A stretch of 63,453 bases of DNA, from assembly GCA_024691305.1 (NCBI GenBank), contig JAILNS010000018.1, forward strand, positions 1 through 63,453. The letters run 5' to 3'. The notes below the pieces were generated by a model, which did not search any database, was not told the DNA's origin, and saw nothing but the letters and a program-made list of their open reading frames with translations. Of this stretch, positions 44,256 to 51,833 are shown piece by piece. Every line of letters starts with the position of its first letter. Within the stretch, counting starts at the first letter, position 1. Position numbers and translations under genes: made by a program. The stretch comes from Lachnospiraceae bacterium. GTDB lineage: Bacteria > Bacillota > Clostridia > Lachnospirales > Lachnospiraceae.

Positions 44256-45448
44256 CGGATAATAAGCTTCAAAAAGAATATCTCATGTATATGCACGCAG
44301 GCAGCGGCAATCATGGCTGTGAGGCCATAGTAAGAAGTCTGTGTGATATCCTTTCAGGCGATCATACCCTTTTAAGCAATCGGATAAACGAGGATAATGC
44401 GGCCGGTCTTGACAGGGTTTGTAAGATAATTCCCGTCAGGCGTTATGAAGACAGTTTTGTTTTAAAGAGTCTTTTTTTTGTTACAAGGCGGCTGACACAT
44501 AATGCTGCTGCTCAGATGGCATATGCATATAAAAATGCGGGACCTTTTTTCCGATATGATATGGCGCTTTCCGTAGGCGGCGATAATTACTGTTATGATG
44601 ATGCACTGGTAAATCTTGGCGGTGCAAATGCCATGTTTGCTCAAAAAGGAATACCGACCGCACTTGTCGGTTGTTCCGTTGAGCCGGATATAATGAAGAG
44701 ACCTTCGGTAAAAGCAGATCTTTCTTCCTATAAATGCATCATAGCAAGAGAAAGTGTCTCCTATGCGGCACTAAAAGAAACACTTCCATCATCCATGTCA
44801 GATGATATATATCTTCTTCCTGATCCTGCGTTTGCACTAAAACCCGTTCCATGTAAACTCCCCGAAGGATTTGTTACAGGGCACACGATCGGTATAAATA
44901 TAAGCCCGATGATCTTAGGATATGAAACCAGGGGCGCAGAAGGAATAACACTTAAGAATTACACAAGGCTTATCCGGACGATACTTGATGAAACAGATGA
45001 CAAGGTAGTACTCATCCCGCATGTCACGACAGGGTTGTCAGATGACAGAAAGCCCATCGGTGTGCTTTATGATATGTTTAAAGATACCGGAAGGGTCATA
45101 AAGACAGATGACATGTCCGCATGTGAGCTTAAATACATTATTTCATGCTGCAGACTTCTTATAGCCGCAAGGACTCATGCGTCGATAGCGGCATATTCGA
45201 CATGTGTTCCGACTATGGTTGTCGGTTATTCCGTAAAGGCCGCCGGTATAGCAGATGACATTTTCGGTACTAGAGAAGGATATGTATGTCCGGTCCAGAG
45301 TTTAAGAGACGAAAATGACCTTACAGATGCATACAGGTGGCTTGAGGAACATGCAGATGAGCAAAAGCAGATACTTAATAGCAGGATGCCTGATTGGATA
45401 GAGAAAACCGGAGAGATGTCCGCAATATTATCCAAATATAATAATTGA
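44252..45448 (+). CDS. Polysaccharide pyruvyltransferase family protein
   Basis: The 398-aa protein belongs to the PS_pyruv_trans family (as in CsaB and WcaK/AmsJ). Members move pyruvate from phosphoenolpyruvate to a sugar to form a ketal, which adds negative charge. Visible segments are GSGNHGCEAIVRSL at the start, LSVGGDNYCYDD, the IIARESVSYAAL region and RTHASIAAYSTCVPTMVVGYS near the end, which holds the conserved Arg and His. Related anomalous members act as glycosyltransferases, so the exact reaction is not certain. The ATGA overlap couples it to the GT2 gene. Confidence 0.83.
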   Translation: MTDNKLQKEYLMYMHAGSGNHGCEAIVRSLCDILSGDHTLLSNRINEDNAAGLDRVCKIIPVRRYEDSFVLKSLFFVTRRLTHNAAAQMAYAYKNAGPFFRYDMALSVGGDNYCYDDALVNLGGANAMFAQKGIPTALVGCSVEPDIMKRPSVKADLSSYKCIIARESVSYAALKETLPSSMSDDIYLLPDPAFALKPVPCKLPEGFVTGHTIGINISPMILGYETRGAEGITLKNYTRLIRTILDETDDKVVLIPHVTTGLSDDRKPIGVLYDMFKDTGRVIKTDDMSACELKYIISCCRLLIAARTHASIAAYSTCVPTMVVGYSVKAAGIADDIFGTREGYVCPVQSLRDENDLTDAYRWLEEHADEQKQILNSRMPDWIEKTGEMSAILSKYNN

Positions 45449-45452
45449 GAGT

Positions 45453-46595
45453 ATGAATTACAAAAAAGCAATAACAGAGGAAGCAGTCAGACTTCTGAAT
45501 ATATCGGATGCACCGGATCTTTACCACCTGATAAGAAGGTGGGCAAGAGTTCATATCAAGCATGAAACCGTGGCTCCCGTAGATGTAATAAGCTGGCCCA
45601 AGGGCTGTCTTATGTACGGACTTATGCATGTTGCTAAAACCCTGCAAAAAGCTGATAACTCTATGGACAGAGCGATATCCGTGCTTGCAACCGCTTCCGT
45701 TCAGGAATATCTTGACCGCTGGATAAAGGCCGAAGCACCTCTTTACACAGTAGACGATGCATTGGCCTCGGTATCTCTTCTCTATATAGCCGAAATTTAC
45801 GAAAAAGAGGATCCTGAGCTGTATTCGAGATATATGAAGACAGCAGGGGGAGTCATGCATTTTCTTAAATGTCATGAAACCGATGAAGAGGGTGCGCTTC
45901 CCTACAGACCTGCTCAAAAAACAGGGCAGATATTTGCAGACAGCATAGGGATGGTAGTTCCTTTTGCGATCAGATACGGACTCATGAAGCAGGATGATGA
46001 TGCCATAGATCTTGGAATGAAACAAATAACATGCGCTATGGAACATCTCATAGATGAAGAAACGCATCTTCCCTGGCACGTATACAGTATCAAAAACGGA
46101 AGGACCGAGACCTATGGCTCTCCTGACTGGGGACGTTCACTTGGATGGATCATGTTCGGGATTGGATCTGCCGCAGAGGCATTTACGGAATATCCTCCGA
46201 AGACAGTCGTTGCCCTTAGAGCTCGTGACCGGTTGCTTTCGGCACTGGACGATCTGGCAGATACCGCCGCTTCTTACAGAAGACCCGACGGTTTATTCGG
46301 AAGCAGGATATCCGACAACTCTTCACCGATCGATACCTCGGCATCCGCGATGATAATATACGGTATCATGCAGAGGGATAAAGCAGTGCGGAAGGATGAT
46401 CCGGCAGAAACTGCAGAATCTTCAGAAACGATAGGAACGACAGAAACTGCAGAATCGCTCTCTCCCCTGCTGAAGTATATAAACAGCCATGGTGAAGTCG
46501 GGCAGGCACAGGGAGAATGCATGGGAATAGGCATTTATTCGGATAACTACGGATCATATCCATGGTCTGTCGGGATGACGATGACACTTATATGA
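45453..46595 (+). CDS. Glycoside hydrolase GH88/GH105-like
   Basis: A 380-aa (alpha/alpha)6-barrel protein of the unsaturated uronyl hydrolase type (YteR/YesR). Typical landmarks are SWPKGCLMYGLMH, YTVDDALAS with one candidate catalytic Asp, IFADSIGMVVPF with the other, GSPDWGRSLGWIMFG, and PIDTSASAMIIYG. There is no signal peptide, so it is cytoplasmic. Such enzymes normally degrade imported pectin or glycosaminoglycan fragments, so its place inside a biosynthetic locus is odd. A repeat-built acidic insert lies at about residues 315-337. It may process a uronic-acid glycan, but this is a guess. Confidence 0.8.
   Translation: MNYKKAITEEAVRLLNISDAPDLYHLIRRWARVHIKHETVAPVDVISWPKGCLMYGLMHVAKTLQKADNSMDRAISVLATASVQEYLDRWIKAEAPLYTVDDALASVSLLYIAEIYEKEDPELYSRYMKTAGGVMHFLKCHETDEEGALPYRPAQKTGQIFADSIGMVVPFAIRYGLMKQDDDAIDLGMKQITCAMEHLIDEETHLPWHVYSIKNGRTETYGSPDWGRSLGWIMFGIGSAAEAFTEYPPKTVVALRARDRLLSALDDLADTAASYRRPDGLFGSRISDNSSPIDTSASAMIIYGIMQRDKAVRKDDPAETAESSETIGTTETAESLSPLLKYINSHGEVGQAQGECMGIGIYSDNYGSYPWSVGMTMTLI
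46405..46458 (+). repeat. 18-bp in-frame tandem repeat in the GH88/105 gene
   Basis: There are three adjacent 18-bp units starting with cagaaac (46405, 46423, 46441). Units 1 and 3 share their first 16 bp exactly; unit 2 has diverged. They encode AETAES, SETIGT and TETAES. Confidence 0.8.
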
Positions 46596-46610
46596 CATTG
46601 AGGCAGTTTA

Positions 46611-47567
46611 ATGGTAATAATCAAACTGATGGGCGGACTTGGCAACCAGATGCAACAGTATGCCCTGTATCAAAAGTTCATAGCACTTGGCAGGGAAACA
46701 TATCTTGACGATTCCTGGTTTTCAGTGCCCGTTTCAGACAACTGTACAAGCAGATCTTTGGAACTTGGGCTTTTTCCGGAAGCAGATTATAAGATCGCCG
46801 ATAAAGAACAAATATCATGCGTTATCGGAAGGGATAATGTGTTTTCACGTATAAGGTCTCATATTTTTAAGGGCGCTTCGGGATATATTAAAGAGAGCGG
46901 ATTATATATGGCTGACATTTTTGAACGCGATAATATATATCTTGAGGGATATTGGAGCGCAGAAAAAAATTATGCCGATATACTGCCGCTTCTTCGCGAT
47001 AAATTCAACTTTGATAAGATGCTTATAAACGCTCCTGCGGGTTCTATCGAAGCAGCACAACAGATATCGGGATCTGCGTATTCCTGTTCAATACATATAC
47101 GCAGGGGGGATTATCTTAATTCCGAAAATGCTGCTCTTTTTGGCGGCATAGCCACACCTGCATATTATGATTCGGCGATCGGATATATAAGAGAAACCCA
47201 TCCTGAGACAAAATTTTATATATTTTCGGATGATCCCGGATATGCGAGGGAGGTATACGGAGATGATCCGTCATGTTTCATTGTGGATGTGAACCATGGA
47301 AAAGACAGTTTCTTTGACATTTATCTTATGAGTCTGTGCAACGCCCATATATGCGCTAATTCTTCTTTCAGTTTTTGGGGAGTAAGGCTTGATAAAGATC
47401 ATAATCCCGTCGCCTCGTCTCTGCCGGGATATGAAAGTATAAGTCCGTCGAATGATATATGCATAAGGCCGACGATACATGTACGTACTCAGGAGTTTGA
47501 TGCAGACATAATGAAGGATCTATGGAAGGGTTGGACTTTCATAGATCCTGAAGGTGTTATCAGATAG
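46611..47567 (+). CDS. Alpha-1,2-fucosyltransferase-like (GT11), second copy
   Basis: The 318-aa protein has the GT11 motifs LMGGLGNQMQQYALY, SIHIRRGDYLN and CANSSFSFWGV. It is clearly different from the copy at 39838, so it should serve another acceptor or linkage. It is the last gene of the glycan locus. It converges on gntR with about 50 nt between the stops and no convincing terminator in the gap. Confidence 0.88.
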   Translation: MVIIKLMGGLGNQMQQYALYQKFIALGRETYLDDSWFSVPVSDNCTSRSLELGLFPEADYKIADKEQISCVIGRDNVFSRIRSHIFKGASGYIKESGLYMADIFERDNIYLEGYWSAEKNYADILPLLRDKFNFDKMLINAPAGSIEAAQQISGSAYSCSIHIRRGDYLNSENAALFGGIATPAYYDSAIGYIRETHPETKFYIFSDDPGYAREVYGDDPSCFIVDVNHGKDSFFDIYLMSLCNAHICANSSFSFWGVRLDKDHNPVASSLPGYESISPSNDICIRPTIHVRTQEFDADIMKDLWKGWTFIDPEGVIR

Positions 47568-47619
47568 ATTCAATATAGCGCCCAATCGGTGGCTGAGATT
47601 GCCTGATCGGGTCATCCGG

Positions 47620-48303
47620 TCAGTCTTTGTTAAGTGCGATCAGCTTCATGATGGCATATTCCTGATTATCTATATGAACTCCGCATATTTCGGAAGCTGC
47701 AGTAACATCACCTGCTGCGATAGCTTCGTAGATGGTTCTGTGTTCTTTTACAAGTTGCGGATATATCCCTTTATCTTTAAGGTATTCAAATCTGTATCTG
47801 TATATCTGCTCGGACAGATTGTTTATGAGTTGTTTGAGCCGTATGTTCCCGGCTGCATCTATAATGATATCGTGGAAAGCGACATCGCTGGCTGCAATAG
47901 CCTTGATATCTGCGGAATTGTCATTTACAGTTTCCTCGAATGATCTGCATGCATTCTCGAGGGCTGTTATTGATTCGGGAGTTATGCGTTTACATGCAAG
48001 CTGGGCACACAAAACATCCAGGGCACGTCTGATCTCAAGTACATCCTTTACACTTTCTGCGGATATTCCGGAGACTATGGCACCTCTTGCAGGGCGTAAG
48101 TTTACGAGACCTTCCTGTTCAAGCATCCGTATTGCTTCACGCACAGGCGTACGGCTCACTCCAAACTGTGAGGCTAGCTGTATTTCGGGGAGCCTCTCTC
48201 CGGGAGCAAGTTCACCTGTTAAGACAGCACGTCTTAAAGTGTTAAAGATGACCTCATGTAACGGCAGATAAGTATTGGGATCAAGTTTAAAATCATGCTT
48301 CAT
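47620..48303 (-). CDS. GntR family transcription regulator (FadR/FCD subfamily)
   Basis: The 227-aa protein has an N-terminal winged helix (LAPGERLPEIQLASQFGVSR, then TPVREAIRMLEQEGLV) and a C-terminal FCD ligand domain with the metal-binding Asp/His pattern (DVAFHDIII, EHRTIYEAI, HIDNQ). Ligands of this subfamily are organic acids or sugar acids; this one is unknown. AAGGAG lies 8 nt upstream. It follows ispE by 3 nt and is probably in the same transcript. TGTATAC palindromes in the ispE promoter are candidate operators, which would make it autoregulatory. Confidence 0.9.
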   Translation of the reverse strand: MKHDFKLDPNTYLPLHEVIFNTLRRAVLTGELAPGERLPEIQLASQFGVSRTPVREAIRMLEQEGLVNLRPARGAIVSGISAESVKDVLEIRRALDVLCAQLACKRITPESITALENACRSFEETVNDNSADIKAIAASDVAFHDIIIDAAGNIRLKQLINNLSEQIYRYRFEYLKDKGIYPQLVKEHRTIYEAIAAGDVTAASEICGVHIDNQEYAIMKLIALNKD

Positions 48304-48306
48304 GTT

Positions 48307-49239
48307 TCATTCTCCTTCTAAAGGGGTGACAAAAGTGGCCTTTGCCAGGTACATGTCGGGATGGATGGAACTGATATATTCAAAGCTGCTGTCTCGAGCG
48401 GCTAAATTGTCGTATATTCCATAAACGGTGGGACCGGATCCGCTCATTAGAGCACCTAAAGCACCGTGACCGGTCAATGCATCTTCCAGTTCAGAGATTA
48501 TCGGAAGGTCGGTTATCGTAACATCCCGAAGGACGTTTCCCAGCCTTTTGCATATACCTCCAAGGTCTCCTTTATGTATGGCGCTTATCATTCCGTCGGT
48601 GTCGGGATGAACAGGATTTTTATTTTCATCGGAACGTTTGTATACATATGCTGTGGATACATCAACATCAGGTTTTATCAGGATCAGATAAGCGGACGGC
48701 ATCTTGGGGAGGGGTGTGAGTATCTCCCCTATACCCTCTGCAAGATAACTGCCTCCGTGGATACAATAAGGGACGTCTGCACCTATTGTTACGCCTATCT
48801 CACACAACTCATCCGTGCTCATACCGAGATTTAAAAGGCGGTTTAGTCCCTTAAGCGCAGCAGCGGCATCCGAACTTCCGCCGGCAAGTCCCGCAGCCAT
48901 TGGTATACGTTTGGTAAGCTTGAACTCGAGGCCTGTATCAGAGTCATTTATGATTCCCCGATCTCTTGCCACTGTAAGTATTTTCTCTGCAGCACGGAGA
49001 ATGAGATTGTCACTTCCTGTGCTCAAAGCGGACTTCGAGAGACCGCTACCTTCGATGTCGCAAGTTAAGATCATGCCGGGATCGTCTTTTAACGAGATCA
49101 CAAGATCGTCATGTATGCTGACAGTCTCCATGACCATTCTTAAGGTGTGATAACCGTTTGGAAGTTTGCCGGTAATATCCAAAGCAAGATTTATCTTGGC
49201 ATAAGCCTTTTCCGAAACCGATGCGGATACAGTATTCAT
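48307..49239 (-). CDS. ispE: 4-diphosphocytidyl-2-C-methyl-D-erythritol kinase
   Basis: A GHMP kinase of the non-mevalonate isoprenoid pathway, which phosphorylates CDP-methylerythritol. At 310 aa it has usual length. Motifs are KAYAKINLALDITGK at the start, the ATP-binding PMAAGLAGGSSDAAAAL and the C-terminal GALMSGSGPTVYG. AAAAGGA lies 6 nt before the ATG. The pathway supplies undecaprenyl phosphate, the carrier for the glycans encoded upstream, though the co-location may be chance. It is first of a two-gene minus-strand operon with gntR. Confidence 0.95.
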   Translation of the reverse strand: MNTVSASVSEKAYAKINLALDITGKLPNGYHTLRMVMETVSIHDDLVISLKDDPGMILTCDIEGSGLSKSALSTGSDNLILRAAEKILTVARDRGIINDSDTGLEFKLTKRIPMAAGLAGGSSDAAAALKGLNRLLNLGMSTDELCEIGVTIGADVPYCIHGGSYLAEGIGEILTPLPKMPSAYLILIKPDVDVSTAYVYKRSDENKNPVHPDTDGMISAIHKGDLGGICKRLGNVLRDVTITDLPIISELEDALTGHGALGALMSGSGPTVYGIYDNLAARDSSFEYISSIHPDMYLAKATFVTPLEGE

Positions 49240-49266
49240 GGTTTTTCCTTTTTTGGTGTATATAAT

Positions 49267-49286
49267 TGTATATTGTATACATTATA
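49267..49286 (-). promoter_or_regulatory. ispE-gntR promoter with candidate GntR operator
   Basis: On the minus strand TATAAT lies at 49281-49286, about 42 nt before the ispE start. The 8-bp palindrome TGTATACA (49274-49281) touches it. The TnGT...ACnA type of symmetry suits FadR-like GntR proteins, so binding there would block the promoter. The -35 region is not clear. Confidence 0.5.
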
Positions 49287-49354
49287 GCATAAGATTGTAT
49301 TTTTTTTTATTCAATTTATAAAAAAGAGCCGGAATATACGAATGAATATCCGAA

Positions 49355-49370
49355 ATATACAAATGTATAT
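49355..49370. promoter_or_regulatory. Second TATAC/GTATA inverted repeat
   Basis: ATATACAAATGTATAT is an inverted repeat with a 4-bp centre. It lies just upstream of the plus-strand promoter at 49377 and resembles the TGTATACA site on the other side of this divergent region. A-T rich direct repeats (gaatatac, gaatatcc) precede it at about 49332-49352. Confidence 0.4.
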
Positions 49371-49376
49371 ATGCAA

Positions 49377-49405
49377 TTGTCCTTAGTGGGGCTGTGTGGT
49401 ATATT
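49377..49405 (+). promoter_or_regulatory. Promoter of the DUF1934 gene
   Basis: TTGTCC (49377-49382), a 17-bp spacer and an extended -10 TG-G-TATATT (hexamer 49400-49405). The leader is about 26 nt and contains AAAGGA before the ATG at 49438. Confidence 0.65.
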
Positions 49406-49437
49406 CAAAGTACGTTGACTGGGACGAAAGGAACGAT

Positions 49438-49887
49438 ATGACTAAGGAAGTTTTGCTGGCAATGAAGGGGATGCAGTTTGCCTTGAACGAGGAGACCGGT
49501 GAAGGCGAACCTATCGAGATAATTACCGGCGCTACATATTACGAGAAAAATAACAGTAAATATTTAATATATGATGAGATGGTAGAGGGTGCAAATGAGC
49601 CAATCTCGAATCTGGTTAAATTTGGGACCGATACAATAGAGGTCACCAAAAAAGGTATGATCAATGTTCATATGGTCTTTGAGGAGGGTAAACAGAATCT
49701 GACCAGTTATCAGACTCCTTACGGCACGCTTATGATAGGGATCAACACACATAAAGTTGAAATTACCGAAAAAGAAGAGTGCATCCATTTGGAAGCACTC
49801 TACGGATTGGATATCAATTATGAATATCTGTCTGATTGCAGGATCAGTATGGATATATCACCTAAAGATAAACTTAAACTCTCATAA
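49438..49887 (+). CDS. DUF1934 family protein (YwiB-like beta-barrel)
   Basis: The 149-aa cytoplasmic protein is mostly beta-strand, in the pattern of the YwiB/DUF1934 calycin-like barrel: KYLIYDEMVEG, VKFGTDTIEVTKKG, TSYQTPYGTLMIGINTHKVEI, LEALYGLDINYEYLSDCRISM. The function is unknown. AAAGGA lies before the ATG at 49438, which is preferred over an upstream GTG-initiated frame. The gene converges closely on the next minus-strand gene (11 nt between stops). Confidence 0.8.
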   Translation: MTKEVLLAMKGMQFALNEETGEGEPIEIITGATYYEKNNSKYLIYDEMVEGANEPISNLVKFGTDTIEVTKKGMINVHMVFEEGKQNLTSYQTPYGTLMIGINTHKVEITEKEECIHLEALYGLDINYEYLSDCRISMDISPKDKLKLS

Positions 49888-49898
49888 GAAATCCCGCG

Positions 49899-50384
49899 TT
49901 ATTTAAGGGGTTTTGCTCCCGCTTTTTCCTGAAGAGCCTCAACTTTCTCACGGAATTTGGTACGCCAGTTTTTCTTGCCGGTTTCTTTTGTCTGGATATT
50001 TCCGTGCAAGCCTTTTACGGATGTGATGTAAAGGCCGCTTATTGTGGCTTTTACTTCTTTTTTGACAGGAATATCCTCAAATATCTTTTCATCTGAGATA
50101 AAAGACATTATCTGGGGACCTACTTTTGCCTTAACGATAGGCAATTTCGAGCCGCGAAGATACTTGGGCGTCTGGTCTATGACCATCTGCGGCAGTCCTG
50201 CGTCTTTTAACTTCATTCTTTTTTTGTCGATGATGAGCATACTTACGGTCTGCTTCATCGCATCGAGCTGCTCTTGCTGTTCTGCCTGCTTCTTTTGAGC
50301 TTTTCTTCCAAGAAAATATAAAACAATGATAGCGGCGATAAGTACCACCATGATCACTATCATTACTATCTGCCATGTTTGCAT
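49899..50384 (-). CDS. Membrane-anchored protein, 161 aa, unknown
   Basis: The start at 50384 is fixed by GGAGGT 6 nt upstream; a much longer open frame continues upstream but is not protein-like. One N-terminal membrane helix (IVMIVIMVVLIAAIIVLYFL) is followed by a charged coiled stretch (RKAQKKQAEQQEQLDAMKQ). The soluble domain ends in a basic tail with TKETGKKNWRTKFREKVEAL. The plan recalls YajC-like proteins (helix, then RKxQKK) but the soluble part differs and no PF02699 signature is evident. It is divergent from the NlpC/P60 gene. Confidence 0.7.
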   Translation of the reverse strand: MQTWQIVMIVIMVVLIAAIIVLYFLGRKAQKKQAEQQEQLDAMKQTVSMLIIDKKRMKLKDAGLPQMVIDQTPKYLRGSKLPIVKAKVGPQIMSFISDEKIFEDIPVKKEVKATISGLYITSVKGLHGNIQTKETGKKNWRTKFREKVEALQEKAGAKPLK

Positions 50385-50417
50385 GATAAAACCTCCGTGC
50401 GTTTTTTGGTCTGATAT

Positions 50418-50445
50418 GTATTTTAGCACGATATATGGTAAAATA
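50418..50445. promoter_or_regulatory. Back-to-back divergent -10 elements in an inverted repeat
   Basis: TATTTTA (50419-50425) and TAAAATA (50439-50445) form an inverted repeat. Each arm holds a TAAAAT -10 for one direction, with TG-C and TG-G extensions. The plus -10 is only 9 nt from the NlpC/P60 ATG. The minus one is about 36 nt from the start of the 161-aa gene. Simultaneous use of both seems impossible because the polymerase footprints overlap. Confidence 0.5.
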
Positions 50446-50453
50446 ACAGAGAT

Positions 50454-51830
50454 ATGTTTAAAAACGGGCACGGACAAAAAAGAATACTCATATTGTTTCT
50501 CATAGCTGCAGTTCTTACCTGTTCTGCAGCCGGTACGATCGATGCCTGGGCAACCACGGTTGAGAGTCTTCAGAGTGAGATCGACTCGCTTGATTCCGAA
50601 ATAGATGATCTTGAAAAACAGAAAAAAGAAGCCGAAGAAGAAAAGAACGAGGCGCAATCCGGTCTTAGCGGGACAAACAGTAAGATAAGTTCCATATCGG
50701 GGGCTATGGGTGATCTGGATGCAGAGATAGAAGGCGTTGACCAGGAACTTATAGGTCTCCTTACTGCTATTGATATGATCCAGGCCGATATCGAAAATAA
50801 GATCACACAGATAGCACAGACTCAGACAGAGTATGACGAAGCGGTCAAACTCAGGGATGAACAGTATGAGTCAATGAAGATACGTATCCGTTATATGTAT
50901 GAGCAGGGAGACGCTACCTATATCTCTATATTTATCGAGGCCGCATCGTCCCTTGCGGATGCGCTTAATAAGGCTGAATATGTAGAGCAGCTGTATGAAT
51001 ATGACAGACTCATGCTTGAACAGTATATGGCAACAGTCCAATATACTAAGGAGGTTTGGGACAGACTAGAGGAAGAAAAGTCAGAACTTGAAACCTCCAA
51101 GATAGAGCTTGAAGAGGAACAGAAATATCTCGAGGAACTGGAGGCTGAGCTTCAGGCGGAGTATGAAAACTATGGCGTTATGCTTGCACAGGCCAAACAG
51201 CAGGCAGCCATTTTTACTGCCAGGATAAACCAGCAGACCAACGAGATCCGTGACCTTGAGCAAAAGGAAGCCGAAAAGCGAAAAGAGGCCGAAGCAAAGA
51301 AGAAAGAAAAAGAGGCTGAGGAGCAAAGACTTCGCGAAGAGGCTGAAGCAGCTGCTGCAGCGGCTGCCGCGGCAGAGAACGGAGAAAGTACCGATACTTC
51401 AACCGAAACAACATCATATACCGAGGATACGGGCAGTACTTCAAGTTCATCTTCTGGCGGAACAACCGTAACCGCATCAGGATCGGGAACCGGTGCGCAG
51501 ATCGCCAATTATGCATTGCAGTTTGTCGGTAATCCGTATGTGGCCGGAGGAACGGACCCGGTAAACGGAGCTGACTGTTCGGGATTCGTGCAAGCCGTAT
51601 ACAGAGCCTTCGGTATAAGTTTGCCGAGAACGTCATATGCACAGTCTACCGTCGGAACAGCAGTATCATATTCCGAAGCAAGGGCCGGTGACATATTGTA
51701 TTACGGCGGTCATGTCGGTATATACATTGGGAACGGACAGATAGTGCATGCTTCTACACAAAGAACCGGTATCAAGATATCTCCGGCTACTTACAGAAGC
51801 ATCATTACCATAAGACGTGTGGTAAACTGA
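50454..51830 (+). CDS. Secreted coiled-coil NlpC/P60 peptidoglycan hydrolase
   Basis: The 458-aa protein has a signal peptide (residues 1-32, ending AGTIDAWA). A long coiled coil (about 35-285, PcsB-like) and an Ala-rich, then Ser/Thr/Gly-rich linker follow. The C-terminal NlpC/P60 domain is at about 345-458. The catalytic Cys375 lies in GADCSGFV, with His420 (GGHVGIYIG) and His432 (VHAS). It cuts the D-Glu to diamino acid bond of stem peptides. The coiled-coil type is usually controlled by an FtsEX complex in cell division. The -10 lies 9 nt before the ATG and only a weak ribosome binding site is seen. It ends 3 nt from the trkH stop. Confidence 0.92.
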   Translation: MFKNGHGQKRILILFLIAAVLTCSAAGTIDAWATTVESLQSEIDSLDSEIDDLEKQKKEAEEEKNEAQSGLSGTNSKISSISGAMGDLDAEIEGVDQELIGLLTAIDMIQADIENKITQIAQTQTEYDEAVKLRDEQYESMKIRIRYMYEQGDATYISIFIEAASSLADALNKAEYVEQLYEYDRLMLEQYMATVQYTKEVWDRLEEEKSELETSKIELEEEQKYLEELEAELQAEYENYGVMLAQAKQQAAIFTARINQQTNEIRDLEQKEAEKRKEAEAKKKEKEAEEQRLREEAEAAAAAAAAAENGESTDTSTETTSYTEDTGSTSSSSSGGTTVTASGSGTGAQIANYALQFVGNPYVAGGTDPVNGADCSGFVQAVYRAFGISLPRTSYAQSTVGTAVSYSEARAGDILYYGGHVGIYIGNGQIVHASTQRTGIKISPATYRSIITIRRVVN

Positions 51831-51833
51831 TGC

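Noticed and set aside
47568..47619. Terminator between the last GT11 gene and gntR
   Set aside because: The only hairpin (cccaatc with gatcggg) has a mismatch in a 7-bp stem and a long loop, with no T-run on either strand.
50385..50657. Upstream extension of the 161-aa membrane protein to 252 aa
   Set aside because: The extension has no ribosome binding site, reads Phe/Cys-rich non-protein sequence and crosses the divergent promoter and the start of the NlpC gene; GGAGGT marks 50384 instead.
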